A DNA stretch of 64,000 bases from Cribrihabitans_A pelagius (GCF_048820915.1 NZ_JBMERR010000013.1:1-64000), one strand, 5' to 3'. Counted from the first letter of the stretch, positions 15,149 to 24,120 are shown. Program-made: numbers and translations. The notes: generated from the letters alone by a model not told the origin.

Positions 15149-17338
15149 ATGGACCGCGCCCAGATCGTGCATCAGAACTTCCTGGACCGGGTGACAAGCC
15201 AGGCCCTCCCCGGCGGCCGCGCGCCCGCGGGGCCGCTGGAGGCGCCGGTTGCGGCGGCGGTCTACCGCGCGCAGGTGCTGAGCCGGGCGCTGGATCTGAC
15301 CAGCCGGGCGATGCAGAAGGCCGGCGAGGGGTTCTATACTATCGGCTCCTCCGGGCATGAGGGGATGGCAGCGGTGGCCCGCGCGCTGCGGCCGGACGAC
15401 ATGGCCTTCCTGCACTACCGCGATGCCGCGTTCCAGATCGCCCGTGCCGATCAGGTGCCGGGCCAGCGTATCGCCTGGGACATGCTGTTGTCCTTTGCCT
15501 GTTCCAGTGAGGACCCGACCTCCGGCGGGCGGCACAAGGTTCTGGGCTCGAAGGCGCTGATGATCCCGCCGCAGACCTCCACCATCGCCTCGCATCTGCC
15601 GAAGGCCGTCGGGGCGGCCTATTCCATCGGTGCGGCCCGGCGGAACAAGCCGGAGCATCAGCTGCTGCCGGACGATGCCATCGTGATGTGCTCCTTCGGG
15701 GATGCCTCCGCCAACCATTCCACCGCGCAGGGCGCGATCAACACGGCGGGCTGGACCTCGGTGCAGTCGACGCCGCTGCCCCTGCTTTTTGTCTGCGAGG
15801 ACAATGGCATCGGCATCTCGGTCAAGACGCCGAAGGGCTGGATCGAGGCCTCGATGGCGCAGCGGCCGGGGATCAGGTACTTCAAGGCGGACGGACTCGA
15901 CATCTACGACAGCTTCCGGGTGGCGCAAGAGGCCGCGGACTATGTGCGCCGCTGCCGCAAGCCCGCCTTCCTGCACCTGCGCACGGTGCGGCTTTACGGG
16001 CACGCAGGCGCCGATGTGCCTACCACCTACATGAGCAAATCCGAGGTGGAGGCGGATGAGGCCAACGATCCGCTGCTGCACTCTGTGCGGCTGCTGCGCG
16101 ACGCCGGGGTGATGGCGCCGGAGGCCGCGCTGAAGATCTACGAGGACACCCGCGCCCGCGTGGAGCGCATCCGAGCCGAGGCGGTGAAGCGCCCGCATCT
16201 GAAGACGGCTCAGGACGTCGCCGCCAGTCTGGTCCCCCCGAAACGCGCCTGCGCCCCCACCAACGGCCCCGGTGCGGCGGCGCGGGCAGCGGCGTTCGGA
16301 AGCGACCTGCGCGCGATGGCGGAGCCGCAGCCGATGTCGCGGCTGATCAACTGGGCGCTCACCGACCTGATGCTGGAACATGGCGAGATCGTGCTGATGG
16401 GCGAGGACGTGGGCCGCAAGGGCGGGGTCTATGGCGTTTCCCAGAAACTTCAGCAGCGGTTCGGGCCGGACCGGGTGATCGACACGCTGCTGGACGAGCA
16501 GTCGATCCTGGGGCTGGCGATCGGAATGGGGCACAACGGCTTTGTGCCGATCCCGGAGATCCAGTTCCTCGCCTATCTGCACAACGCCGAAGACCAGCTG
16601 CGCGGCGAGGCGGCGACTTTGCCGTTTTTCTCGGACGGGCAGTTCACCAACCCGATGGTGGTGCGGATTGCCGGGCTTGGCTACCAGAAGGGCTTTGGCG
16701 GGCATTTCCACAACGACAACTCGCTGGCGGTGCTGCGTGACATTCCCGGGCTGGTGGTGGCCTGCCCTTCGGACGGAGCGGAGGCCGCGATGATGCTGCG
16801 CGAATGCGTGCGGCTGGCGCGGGAGGAGCAGCGGGTCGTGGTCTTTGTCGAGCCCATCGCGCTCTACCCGATGCGCGATTTGAACGGTGAGAAGGACGGC
16901 GGCTGGATGCAGCCCTATCCGTCGCCGGACCGGCGCATTGGCCTCGGTGAGGTCGGCGTGCACGGCGAGGGCAGTGATCTGGCCATCGTCACCTATGGCA
17001 ACGGGCGGTATCTCTCCACTCAGGCGCAGGCGGAGCTGGCGGATCAAGGCGTGCAGGCGCGGGTGATCGACCTGCGCTGGCTGGCGCCGCTGCCGCAAGA
17101 GGCGCTGCTGGAGGCGGTGAAGGGCTGCGGGCATGTGCTGATCGTCGATGAATGCCGCGTGACCGGCAGCCAGTCGGAGGCGCTGATGGCGCTCTTTGCC
17201 GAGCGCAGCGATATCCCCGCCGCCCGTATCGCTGCTGGCGATTGCTTCATCGCAACCGGCCCGGCCTATGCAGCCTCCCTGCCGTCGAAAGAGAGCATCG
17301 TGGAGGCCGCGCAGGCCCTGACGGGAGGCAAGGCATGA
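15149..17338 (+). CDS. Fused 2-oxoacid dehydrogenase E1 alpha/beta (thiamine diphosphate)
   Basis: A 729-residue protein joining both E1 subunits of a branched-chain/2-oxoacid dehydrogenase. The alpha half (about 1-370) has GHEGMA, and the thiamine diphosphate/Mg motif starts FGDAS (residues 183-187) and continues to CEDN. The beta half starts near Met396 (MSRLINWALTDLMLEHGEIVLMGEDVG) and ends with the transketolase C-terminal domain. It would decarboxylate a 2-oxoacid and pass the acyl group to an E2 lipoyl protein, but no E2 or E3 gene is adjacent. Its stop overlaps the next ATG (ATGA). GAGGAGG precedes ATG 15149. Confidence 0.88.
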   Translation: MDRAQIVHQNFLDRVTSQALPGGRAPAGPLEAPVAAAVYRAQVLSRALDLTSRAMQKAGEGFYTIGSSGHEGMAAVARALRPDDMAFLHYRDAAFQIARADQVPGQRIAWDMLLSFACSSEDPTSGGRHKVLGSKALMIPPQTSTIASHLPKAVGAAYSIGAARRNKPEHQLLPDDAIVMCSFGDASANHSTAQGAINTAGWTSVQSTPLPLLFVCEDNGIGISVKTPKGWIEASMAQRPGIRYFKADGLDIYDSFRVAQEAADYVRRCRKPAFLHLRTVRLYGHAGADVPTTYMSKSEVEADEANDPLLHSVRLLRDAGVMAPEAALKIYEDTRARVERIRAEAVKRPHLKTAQDVAASLVPPKRACAPTNGPGAAARAAAFGSDLRAMAEPQPMSRLINWALTDLMLEHGEIVLMGEDVGRKGGVYGVSQKLQQRFGPDRVIDTLLDEQSILGLAIGMGHNGFVPIPEIQFLAYLHNAEDQLRGEAATLPFFSDGQFTNPMVVRIAGLGYQKGFGGHFHNDNSLAVLRDIPGLVVACPSDGAEAAMMLRECVRLAREEQRVVVFVEPIALYPMRDLNGEKDGGWMQPYPSPDRRIGLGEVGVHGEGSDLAIVTYGNGRYLSTQAQAELADQGVQARVIDLRWLAPLPQEALLEAVKGCGHVLIVDECRVTGSQSEALMALFAERSDIPAARIAAGDCFIATGPAYAASLPSKESIVEAAQALTGGKA

Positions 17339-18369
17339 CTCGCACCGCCGTTCTGATCTGCCCCGGCCGGGGCACCTACAACAAGCCCGAGCTCGGGTAT
17401 CTGTACCGCAACCATGCGGATAAGGCTGCGCTGCTGGAAGGCTTCGATGCGCAGCGCCGCGCCGCCGGGCAGGAAGAGGTGACGGCGCTGGACGGGGCCG
17501 GGCGGTTCTCGGTTGCGAAATATTCCCGAGGGGATATCGCCTCGCCGCTTATTTACGCCTGCGCGATGGCGGATGCTCAATCGCTGGCGAAAGATATCGA
17601 GGTGGTGGCAGTCACCGGAAACTCGATGGGCTGGTATATCGCGCTGGCGGCGGCGGGGGCGCTGAGCGCCAAGGATGGACTCGAGGTGGTGAACACTATG
17701 GGCACGCTGATGCAGGAGCGGCTTATCGGCGGCCAGCTGGTCTATCCTTTCATGGGGCCGGACTGGCAGGACGATCCAGCGCGCAGGGCGGAGCTGCTGG
17801 CGCTGGCGGCGGAGATCGGCGCGCGCGAGGGACATGAGCTTGCGCTGTCGATCAGCCTGGGCGGCCTGCTGGTGCTCGGCGGCAACGAAGCCGGGCTCGC
17901 CGCCTTCGAGGCCGCGGTGCCGGTGCTGGAGCAGCGGTTCCCGTTGCGGCTTGGCAACCACGCCGCATTTCACACCGCACTGCAAGCACCGGTGGCCGAG
18001 GCGGGCCGCAAGCGGCTGGGGCCTGAGATGTTCCGCCAGCCAAAGCTGCCGCTGATCGACGGGCGCGGGCAGACTTGGTGGCCGGGCGCCACGGACCGTG
18101 AGGCGCTCTGGGACTACACCCTGGGGCACCAGGTGGTGGCGCCCTACGATTTCACCCGCGCGGTGCAGAACGCGGCTTTTGAGTTCGCGCCGGACCTGTT
18201 CATCGTGACCGGCCCCAGCACCACGCTGGGCGGTGCTGTGGCGCAATCGCTGGTTCAGGCGCGCTGGCAGGGGCTGGCGGGCAAGGCGGATTTCAAAGCA
18301 CGGCAGGCGGAAGACCCCTTGCTGATCGCCATGGGCGATCCGGAACAACGCGCCCGCGTCACGGGCTGA
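17335..18369 (+). CDS. FabD-like ACP S-malonyltransferase-family protein
   Basis: A 344-residue acyltransferase-fold protein. The nucleophile elbow GNSMGWY and the downstream catalytic His in NHAAFHTALQAPV match the malonyl/acyl-transferase family. It starts inside the stop of the E1 gene (ATGA), so the two are translationally coupled. It is more divergent than housekeeping FabD, and the Arg that selects malonyl groups was not located with confidence. Working together with a fused E1, it may handle acyl groups made from 2-oxoacids; that is inference. Confidence 0.75.
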   Translation: MTRTAVLICPGRGTYNKPELGYLYRNHADKAALLEGFDAQRRAAGQEEVTALDGAGRFSVAKYSRGDIASPLIYACAMADAQSLAKDIEVVAVTGNSMGWYIALAAAGALSAKDGLEVVNTMGTLMQERLIGGQLVYPFMGPDWQDDPARRAELLALAAEIGAREGHELALSISLGGLLVLGGNEAGLAAFEAAVPVLEQRFPLRLGNHAAFHTALQAPVAEAGRKRLGPEMFRQPKLPLIDGRGQTWWPGATDREALWDYTLGHQVVAPYDFTRAVQNAAFEFAPDLFIVTGPSTTLGGAVAQSLVQARWQGLAGKADFKARQAEDPLLIAMGDPEQRARVTG

Positions 18370-18424
18370 ACCTGTTTCCCGTGAAACTGCCGGTGGCTCT
18401 GTGGAGGGGCGGGCTCCCGCGCCT

Positions 18425-18486
18425 GTTGCCCGCATCCAGGATGCGGGCAAATCAGCCTTGGGCGTGGCACGGCCCCCTGGGCCGTG
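18425..18486. terminator. Two GC-rich hairpins in a convergent gap
   Basis: The first hairpin is TTGCCCGCATCC / GGATGCGGGCAA (18425-18449, 12-base stem with a one-base loop). The second is GCACGGCCC-CCT-GGGCCGTGC (18466-18486). They lie between the convergent acyltransferase and cyclase genes. Neither has a long T-tract, so termination in both directions is plausible but not proven. Confidence 0.5.
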
Positions 18487-18516
18487 CGGGCGCACTCCGG
18501 CAAGCCTGAGCCGCGC

Positions 18517-20115
18517 CTATTCCGCGGCGGCCAGCGGCTGCGGCGCGGCAGCGATGGCGTAGCAGACCACCGGCTGCGAGACGTTGTGCAGCCGCACCTC
18601 GCCCAGCGGCTCGCCGTCGGGCAGGCTGCCAAGCGCGTCCTGGCTGACGACGATGGGCCGGTCCGCCGATTTCCCGTAGTCACCCAGCCGTGCGGCGACA
18701 TTGGCGGCCTGGCCGATCACCGTGAAATCCAGCCGCTCGCGCGAGCCGACGTTGCCATAAGTCACCCGGCCGTAGGCGATGCCGATGGCGCATTCGCAGC
18801 GGTGCCCGCCTCCCTTCGCCCCTGCTTCCGCCTCTTCCTCCTGCGCCAGCTCCTCCAGCCGGTTGACGATGGCGCGGGCGCTGGCCACCGCCTGGGCGCG
18901 GGCCTGGTCCGGATCGCTGCCCGCCGGGAACACCGCCAGCACAGCGTCGCCGATGAACTTCAGCACCTCGCCGCCGTGTTCGTGCACCAGAGTGGAAGCG
19001 GTCTCGAAGAACTGGTTCAGGAGCGCGATATAGTCCCGCCGCCCCAGCTCCTCCTCCAGCCGGGTCGAGCCGCGCAGGTCGCAGAACATTATCGCGGCGT
19101 CGATCTCGTCGCCGTCGCCGCGGCGGATCTCGCCGCCCAGCACCCGCGCGCCGGTGCGTTTGCCCACGTAGGTCTCCAGCAGCGACTGGGCATTCTCGCG
19201 CTGCATGAAAACCTCATAATACCGCGCGATCACGCCGGAGCATTCGAAGATCAGCCCGAGGTCGGAGGTCGAGAACCCCTCCGGCCGGTCGCTGGTCAGC
19301 GTCAGCACGTTGATGCGCCCGTCGGAGAAGCGAAGCGGCATCGCCACGTAATCGGTCGCGCCCTCCTGGCGCAGATCGGCGAGGATCGGGAAGGCGTCAT
19401 CGGGCTGGCCGAGTCCGATCCGATGGCGCACGCCGCCCAAGCCGTTGGAGACATGGCGCAGCGGGCTGGCGCGGAAGGCCGGGTGGTCGTGGATCTCGTA
19501 GGAGGGGGCATAGGTGGTGACCTCACCGGTCTTGCGGCTCCAGATGAAGTTCTTGCCCGCGACCAGCGGGTGCAGCGACCAGACCATGACCGAGAGCCGC
19601 GACAGGGACACGCCCTGTTCCACGAATTTCTCTCCGAGTGCAGCGGTGAATTCCTCGGGCGCGTTCAGATGCACCGCCTCGCGCAGGAGCCAGTCGATCA
19701 CCGGGCCGGAAATGTTGCCGTAATCCGGCATTTCCACCCGGTTCGGGCCGGGGTCGAAATCGGTGTAGGTGCCGGGCATGAAGCTGATGTGGCCCGAGAT
19801 GCCCGCCGATTCCGGCAGCGCATCGTCATAAGACCAGACGCCGTTTTCCAGCCGCTCGCCGGGCAGCAGGATGTCCCGGTAGCCGGCGGTGCCCTTGAAG
19901 GGGCAAAAGGTCTGCAGCCCGGTCAGCCCGGAGAGCGGCACCTGCACGTCGTCGAGCGGGAAATAGACGGCGGGCGGCAGGCGGGTTTCATACATCACCT
20001 TGGCGCGGGTGCTTTCTGCGAGCAGCACATCTCCCCGGCGCAGGGCAACCCGGCCTTTCAGCGGTTCGATGAGGATGCCGTATCCGGCCGGTGGCGGCTG
20101 CGTTCTTGCGTCCAT
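18517..20115 (-). CDS. DUF427 - adenylate/guanylate cyclase fusion protein
   Basis: A 532-residue soluble protein. Residues about 20-115 are a DUF427 domain (RVALRRGDVLLAESTRA; DVQVPLSG; FCPFKG; NGVWSYDDALPESAGI). A sensor-like middle part follows (about 190-330). The C-terminal class III cyclase catalytic domain has the first metal Asp in IMFCDLRGSTRL and the second in FIGDAVLAVF, then VIGQAANVAARL. It should make cAMP (or cGMP) from the nucleoside triphosphate. The ATG at 20115 has AAGGA upstream; an upstream in-frame ATG at 20154 would add 13 residues. It is monocistronic. Confidence 0.85.
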   Translation of the reverse strand: MDARTQPPPAGYGILIEPLKGRVALRRGDVLLAESTRAKVMYETRLPPAVYFPLDDVQVPLSGLTGLQTFCPFKGTAGYRDILLPGERLENGVWSYDDALPESAGISGHISFMPGTYTDFDPGPNRVEMPDYGNISGPVIDWLLREAVHLNAPEEFTAALGEKFVEQGVSLSRLSVMVWSLHPLVAGKNFIWSRKTGEVTTYAPSYEIHDHPAFRASPLRHVSNGLGGVRHRIGLGQPDDAFPILADLRQEGATDYVAMPLRFSDGRINVLTLTSDRPEGFSTSDLGLIFECSGVIARYYEVFMQRENAQSLLETYVGKRTGARVLGGEIRRGDGDEIDAAIMFCDLRGSTRLEEELGRRDYIALLNQFFETASTLVHEHGGEVLKFIGDAVLAVFPAGSDPDQARAQAVASARAIVNRLEELAQEEEAEAGAKGGGHRCECAIGIAYGRVTYGNVGSRERLDFTVIGQAANVAARLGDYGKSADRPIVVSQDALGSLPDGEPLGEVRLHNVSQPVVCYAIAAAPQPLAAAE

Positions 20116-20392
20116 CTTCGGGGTCCTTGTCCGGTGCCGCGATGGGCCCGGCACGCTGGCGGCACAGCAGCGCTCTGTCCCGCAGGGCGCCCCGTCCGGT
20201 CAGGCGGAAGCGGGCGCGGCAGGTGCGGCCGGGTCCCAAACTATGTGTCCCGGCATGCGCGCTTGTCCACCCCGGCACACCGGATGGTGAGCAAAACGGA
20301 GCCAGGCAGCCGGTGTTTCGCGCAGGGCCTGCACAGGGCCTGCCCGGTTCGCGCCGGCCGCCCGCCCGGCACCGCCCGCCCGGCACCGCCTG

Positions 20393-21094
20393 TCAGACCA
20401 TTCGGATCACGTCCTTGCTGATCGCCAGCACATAGCCGCGCTTGGCAATGTTCTTGACCAGCAGTTCGCTCACCATCTGGTTGCCAAGCGTGTCGCGCAG
20501 CCGCTTGATCCTGGTGGCCCCCGCCGCCTCCTCGCAGTCGCTGGCCGTGCGGCCCGAAATCACCGCCTCGATCTCGGCGCCCGACAAGACGTCACCGTCC
20601 AGCCGCGCCTCGGCCAGAACCGAAAGTGTTTCCATCGCGGAGGGCGTGAGCTTGAAGCCCATGTTGTTGAGATAAAGCGTGTTTTCCTCGCGGCTGATCA
20701 GCAGCTCGGTGACCTGGATGCCCGCGCGCTCGATCTGCGCCATGCGCCGGTTCAGCATCGCCAGCATACCCAGCACCGACAGCGCCGCCACCATCATCGC
20801 GGTGGCAAAAACCAGCAGCACGAAGATGATCACCCGGTAACTCGCCAGCGTGTCGGAAAAGGCGGTGCCAGACTGCGCCAGGATCTCCAGGAGCTTGATC
20901 TCGGCCTGCGCCGTCAGGTCGTTCTCGACAAACAGCCGCTCCACCCTTGCGTTGAAGGCGTTGCCGTCGGGCAGCGTGAGGATCAGCAGAGTGCCGGCGA
21001 TGGCCAGCAGCGCGACGATGGCCGCGATGCCAAACGCGATCACCCGGCCGCCGGCTGCGCGCGCCTCAGAAACGGAGATAGTAGGGTCCGGCAT
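20393..21094 (-). CDS. Membrane-anchored winged-helix protein
   Basis: A 233-residue protein with two transmembrane helices (about residues 18-41 and 87-112) flanking a periplasmic stretch of about 45 residues, then a cytoplasmic C-terminal half. The last 90 residues (LTPSAMETLSVLAEARLDGDVLSGAEIEAVISGR ... RIKRLRDTLGNQ ... IAKRGYVLAI, read here in pieces) look like an OmpR/ToxR-type winged helix. It may be a ToxR-like one-component membrane regulator. Its start overlaps the end of the upstream secreted-protein gene by 29 bases. Confidence 0.7.
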   Translation of the reverse strand: MPDPTISVSEARAAGGRVIAFGIAAIVALLAIAGTLLILTLPDGNAFNARVERLFVENDLTAQAEIKLLEILAQSGTAFSDTLASYRVIIFVLLVFATAMMVAALSVLGMLAMLNRRMAQIERAGIQVTELLISREENTLYLNNMGFKLTPSAMETLSVLAEARLDGDVLSGAEIEAVISGRTASDCEEAAGATRIKRLRDTLGNQMVSELLVKNIAKRGYVLAISKDVIRMV

Positions 21095-21359
21095 TGGCCT
21101 TCCTCTGTTCGAGCCCCTCGGGTCCGAAGACCGACAGGACGTTCAGCAGGGTCCAGCCGCCGGGCGTGAGGCGGGCCTGGATTTCCGCCTTGGCGGCCTG
21201 CTTCTTGCAAGGGCCGGAGAGCGCGATCACGCCGTAGTGCAGGCGCAGCGGGTTGTCCTGCTTTGCCTTGTAATCGGCATAGCAGTCTGCCGCCTGCGCG
21301 GGTGAGGTGAAGGTCAGGAGGGCGGCCATGACGGCGGCCGGGACAAGGAAATGTTTCAT
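21066..21359 (-). CDS. Small secreted hypothetical protein
   Basis: A 97-residue protein with a Sec signal peptide (MKHFLVPAAVMAALLTF, cleavage near AQAA-DC). The mature part has two cysteines (DCYADYKAK, GPCKKQA) that could form a disulfide. I recognise no named family; similar small periplasmic proteins are common in Rhodobacteraceae. The end overlaps the following membrane winged-helix gene by 29 bases, so the two are likely cotranscribed. Longer in-frame starts exist, but only the ATG at 21359 gives a clean signal peptide. Confidence 0.7.
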   Translation of the reverse strand: MKHFLVPAAVMAALLTFTSPAQAADCYADYKAKQDNPLRLHYGVIALSGPCKKQAAKAEIQARLTPGGWTLLNVLSVFGPEGLEQRKANAGPYYLRF

Positions 21360-21526
21360 CTGCTCATCCTGCGGCCCGCAGCGTTGAAATTCAATAACCG
21401 CAGGGGGTTGGGACGGGTGATATCGGATAACAGGGGGGCGATATTGCTTGTCCCGCGGGGCGGGGCGCAGGCTGGGGCATCCGGCGCTCTGATGCGTCCA
21501 AGTGTATTTTCGGAAAGGTCTTTGAC

Positions 21527-22018
21527 ATGGCCCAGACACATCGCCCCAAACCGCACCGCAAATTCATTGCCCTGATCCTTGCTGCCTCGATTGCCATCAC
21601 CGGGTTTTCATCGGCGCCCGCCCGCGCCGATGAGGATGTCGCCAAGGTGCTGGCGGGGCTCGCGCTGCTCGGCATCATCGGCGCTGTCATCAATGACCGC
21701 AAGGACGACAACCACGGCGTCTCCCGCGCCTATGCCGCCCCGCCGCAGCACCCGCACGGCGGCCATGGCTACCGGCCCAAGCCGCTGCCGGATCACTTCC
21801 GTAAATACGATCTGCCGGCCCGCTGCCTGCGGCATTTCCCAGCCTACAGCAGCAGGCACGCGCTGGTGGGCCAAGCCTGCCTGGACCGGCACTATGGCTA
21901 CAAGGCCAAGTCTCTGCCGCAATCCTGCCGGGTGACTTTCTGGAACGGCAAGCGGCACAAGTCGGGCTACAAGCCGCAGTGCCTGCGCGGCCGCGGCTAC
22001 CGGCTGGTGCAGCGCTGA
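21527..22018 (+). CDS. Secreted basic hypothetical protein
   Basis: A 163-residue exported protein. The signal peptide covers about residues 1-34 (RKFIALILAASIAITG, ending ARA-DED). A second hydrophobic stretch (VLAGLALLGIIGAVI) follows, then a His/Lys/Arg-rich region with four cysteines (ARCLRHF, QACLDR, QSCRV, PQCLRG), possibly two disulfides. Function unknown. It is divergent from the small secreted protein at 21066-21359. Confidence 0.75.
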   Translation: MAQTHRPKPHRKFIALILAASIAITGFSSAPARADEDVAKVLAGLALLGIIGAVINDRKDDNHGVSRAYAAPPQHPHGGHGYRPKPLPDHFRKYDLPARCLRHFPAYSSRHALVGQACLDRHYGYKAKSLPQSCRVTFWNGKRHKSGYKPQCLRGRGYRLVQR

Positions 22019-22115
22019 GCTTGCGCGCTCCCGCAGCAGGCCCTGCCGGCCTGTTGCCGGGGCGCGCTGCGCGTGACAGAACCGCTCCGCCAGGCGCTAG
22101 CAAGCAGGAGCACAG

Positions 22116-22733
22116 ATGAGCACACCGGATTTCACGTTCGAGCAGGCCGCGCAGCAGCGCGGCTGTTCGTGCATCGCGGGGGTGGACGAGGTGGGCCGCG
22201 GCCCGCTGGCCGGGCCGGTCACTGCCGCCGCGGTCATTCTGGACCCCGCCGCCATTCCCGAAGGGCTCAACGATTCCAAGAAACTGAGCCTGAAACGGCG
22301 CGAGGCGCTGGAGCAGGAAATTTCCGCCAGCGCCGTCTTTGCCGTGGCCCATGCCAGTGTGGAGGAGATCGACAGGCTCAACATCCTGCGCGCCTCTCAT
22401 CTGGCGATGGAGCGCGCGGTGGCGGCGCTCGATCCGCAGCCGGATTACCTGCTGATCGACGGAAATTTGATTCCGCGCGGCCTCACGCTGCCCTCCGAAG
22501 CTGTGGTCAAGGGCGATGCCCGCTCGCTTTCCATCGCGGCTGCTTCGGTGATGGCGAAGCTGGCCCGTGACCGGGTGATGGTGGATTTGGCGCAACAGTA
22601 CCCGGGCTACGGCTGGGAGAAAAACGCGGGCTACCCCTCGAAACAGCACAAGGGGGCGCTAACTGAACTTGGAGTGACGCCACATCATCGGTGCTCCTTC
22701 AAACCGGTACACAACATCTTGTATCAAGACTGA
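22116..22733 (+). CDS. rnhB: Ribonuclease HII
   Basis: A 205-residue type 2 ribonuclease H that cleaves RNA in RNA-DNA hybrids and removes single misincorporated ribonucleotides. The signature GVDEVGRGPLAGPV (Asp24, Glu25) is at the N-terminus, with NDSKKLS and YLLIDG carrying further family motifs, and GDARSLSIAAASVMAKLARD near the middle. Full length for the family. It lies 108 bases before ccrM in the same direction, a neighbourhood common in alphaproteobacteria. Confidence 0.95.
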   Translation: MSTPDFTFEQAAQQRGCSCIAGVDEVGRGPLAGPVTAAAVILDPAAIPEGLNDSKKLSLKRREALEQEISASAVFAVAHASVEEIDRLNILRASHLAMERAVAALDPQPDYLLIDGNLIPRGLTLPSEAVVKGDARSLSIAAASVMAKLARDRVMVDLAQQYPGYGWEKNAGYPSKQHKGALTELGVTPHHRCSFKPVHNILYQD

Positions 22734-22769
22734 AGCGCAGGGTGTTGTCCCAAAAAACAAATTGACCTC

Positions 22770-22774
22770 GATTC
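22770..22774. promoter_or_regulatory. GANTC methylation site in the ccrM leader
   Basis: A GATTC (GANTC) site lies 68 bases upstream of the ccrM start, directly after a TTGACC hexamer (22762-22767). In Caulobacter, methylation of GANTC sites in the ccrM leader lowers its expression, so this site could make ccrM respond to replication passage. Function here is inferred from position only. Confidence 0.4.
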
Positions 22775-22841
22775 CGCTATGGCCGATCCTGTGGACAACC
22801 AAATGAGCGCAAAAATGCGCCGCGGTTATGAGGCAGAGCAA

Positions 22842-23945
22842 ATGAATACAACCATGACAAAGGGCGCGGCAGCGCTCCCTTTAAACGTGATTCTTGGTGG
22901 CGACTGTATCGAGGTGATGAACAGTCTGCCGGCCAATTCGGTGGATCTGATCTTTGCGGATCCACCGTACAACCTCCAGCTGAAAGGCCAGCTGCACCGC
23001 CCCGACAACTCAAAAGTCGACGCGGTGGACGACCACTGGGACCAGTTTTCCAGCTTTTCGGTCTATGACCAGTTCACCAAGGCCTGGCTGAAGGCGGCGC
23101 GCCGCCTCTTGAAGCCGAACGGCTCGATCTGGGTGATCGGCTCCTACCACAACATCTTCCGGGTCGGCTCGGCGATGCAGGACGAGGGCTACTGGGTCCT
23201 GAACGACGTCATCTGGCGCAAGTCGAACCCGATGCCGAACTTCCGCGGCAAGCGCTTCACCAACGCGCATGAGACGATGATCTGGGCCTCCAAGGCCGAG
23301 GGCGCCAAGTACACCTTCAACTACGAGGCGCTGAAGGCGCTGAACGAAGGCATTCAGATGCGCAGCGACTGGGTGCTGCCGATCTGCACCGGCCACGAGC
23401 GGCTGAAGGACGAAAACGGCGACAAGGCGCATCCGACGCAAAAGCCGGAATCGCTCTTGCACCGTATCCTCGTCGGCTCCACCAATCCCGGTGACGTGGT
23501 GCTGGACCCGTTCTTCGGCACCGGCACCACCGGTGCTGTGGCCAAGATGCTGGGCCGCGAGTTCATCGGCATCGAACGCGAGGTCGCCTACCGCGAAGTG
23601 GCCGAAAAACGCATCAAGGCGGTGCGCAAATACGACCGCGAGGCGCTGGAGGTGTCCGCCAGCAAGCGCGCCGCACCGCGGGTGCCCTTCGGCCAGCTGG
23701 TCGAGCGCGGCATGCTGCGCCCGGGCGAGGAGCTTTATTCGATGAACCGGCGCCACAAGGCCAAGGTGCGCGCCGACGGCACCCTGATCGGCGCCAACAT
23801 CAAGGGCTCGATCCACCAGGTCGGCGCGCATCTGGAAAACGCGCCCTCCTGCAACGGCTGGACTTACTGGTGCTTCAAACGCGACGGCAAGACCGTGCCG
23901 ATCGACGTGCTGCGCCAGCAGATCCGGGCCGAAATGCAGGCCTGA
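22842..23945 (+). CDS. ccrM: Cell-cycle DNA adenine methyltransferase CcrM (GANTC)
   Basis: A 367-residue beta-class adenine-N6 methyltransferase. The catalytic motif FADPPYNL (residues 38-45) precedes the SAM-binding motif DPFFGTGTTG, the beta-class order. The C-terminal extension with GANIKGSIHQVGAHLENAPS matches the CcrM C-terminal DNA-binding domain. It methylates GANTC sites once per cell cycle. ATG 22842 follows GAGGCAGAG; upstream in-frame ATGs at 22779, 22803 and 22815 and a downstream one at 22854 are alternatives. Confidence 0.93.
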   Translation: MNTTMTKGAAALPLNVILGGDCIEVMNSLPANSVDLIFADPPYNLQLKGQLHRPDNSKVDAVDDHWDQFSSFSVYDQFTKAWLKAARRLLKPNGSIWVIGSYHNIFRVGSAMQDEGYWVLNDVIWRKSNPMPNFRGKRFTNAHETMIWASKAEGAKYTFNYEALKALNEGIQMRSDWVLPICTGHERLKDENGDKAHPTQKPESLLHRILVGSTNPGDVVLDPFFGTGTTGAVAKMLGREFIGIEREVAYREVAEKRIKAVRKYDREALEVSASKRAAPRVPFGQLVERGMLRPGEELYSMNRRHKAKVRADGTLIGANIKGSIHQVGAHLENAPSCNGWTYWCFKRDGKTVPIDVLRQQIRAEMQA

Positions 23946-24017
23946 GCCCCCTACACACATCCGGTTGCACCAACCTGCAATGGGCGCCCGAGGCGAGAGC
24001 CGGGGCGCCTCACCTTG

Positions 24018-24043
24018 CCCCGCCTTTGCAGGCGGGGTTTTTT
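24018..24043 (+). terminator. Rho-independent terminator after ccrM
   Basis: CCCCGCC-TTTGCA-GGCGGGG (24018-24037) is followed by six T residues (24038-24043). It sits 73 bases after the ccrM stop codon and before the membrane cyclase gene. Confidence 0.9.
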
Positions 24044-24120
24044 GTCTCAGTCACAATTGAACCCCTGTATTCCGGCCGCGGCGGTCTTATGGTCCGTCCC
24101 GCAAGTGAAAGGATGCGCCG

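Noticed and set aside
14891..17134. Minus-strand open frame of 747 codons opposite the fused E1 gene
   Set aside because: A shadow of a high-GC gene: no domains, biased composition, and the opposite strand has complete E1 motifs.
18484..20421. Plus-strand open frame of 645 codons opposite the DUF427-cyclase gene
   Set aside because: Low-complexity shadow; the minus strand shows intact cyclase motifs.
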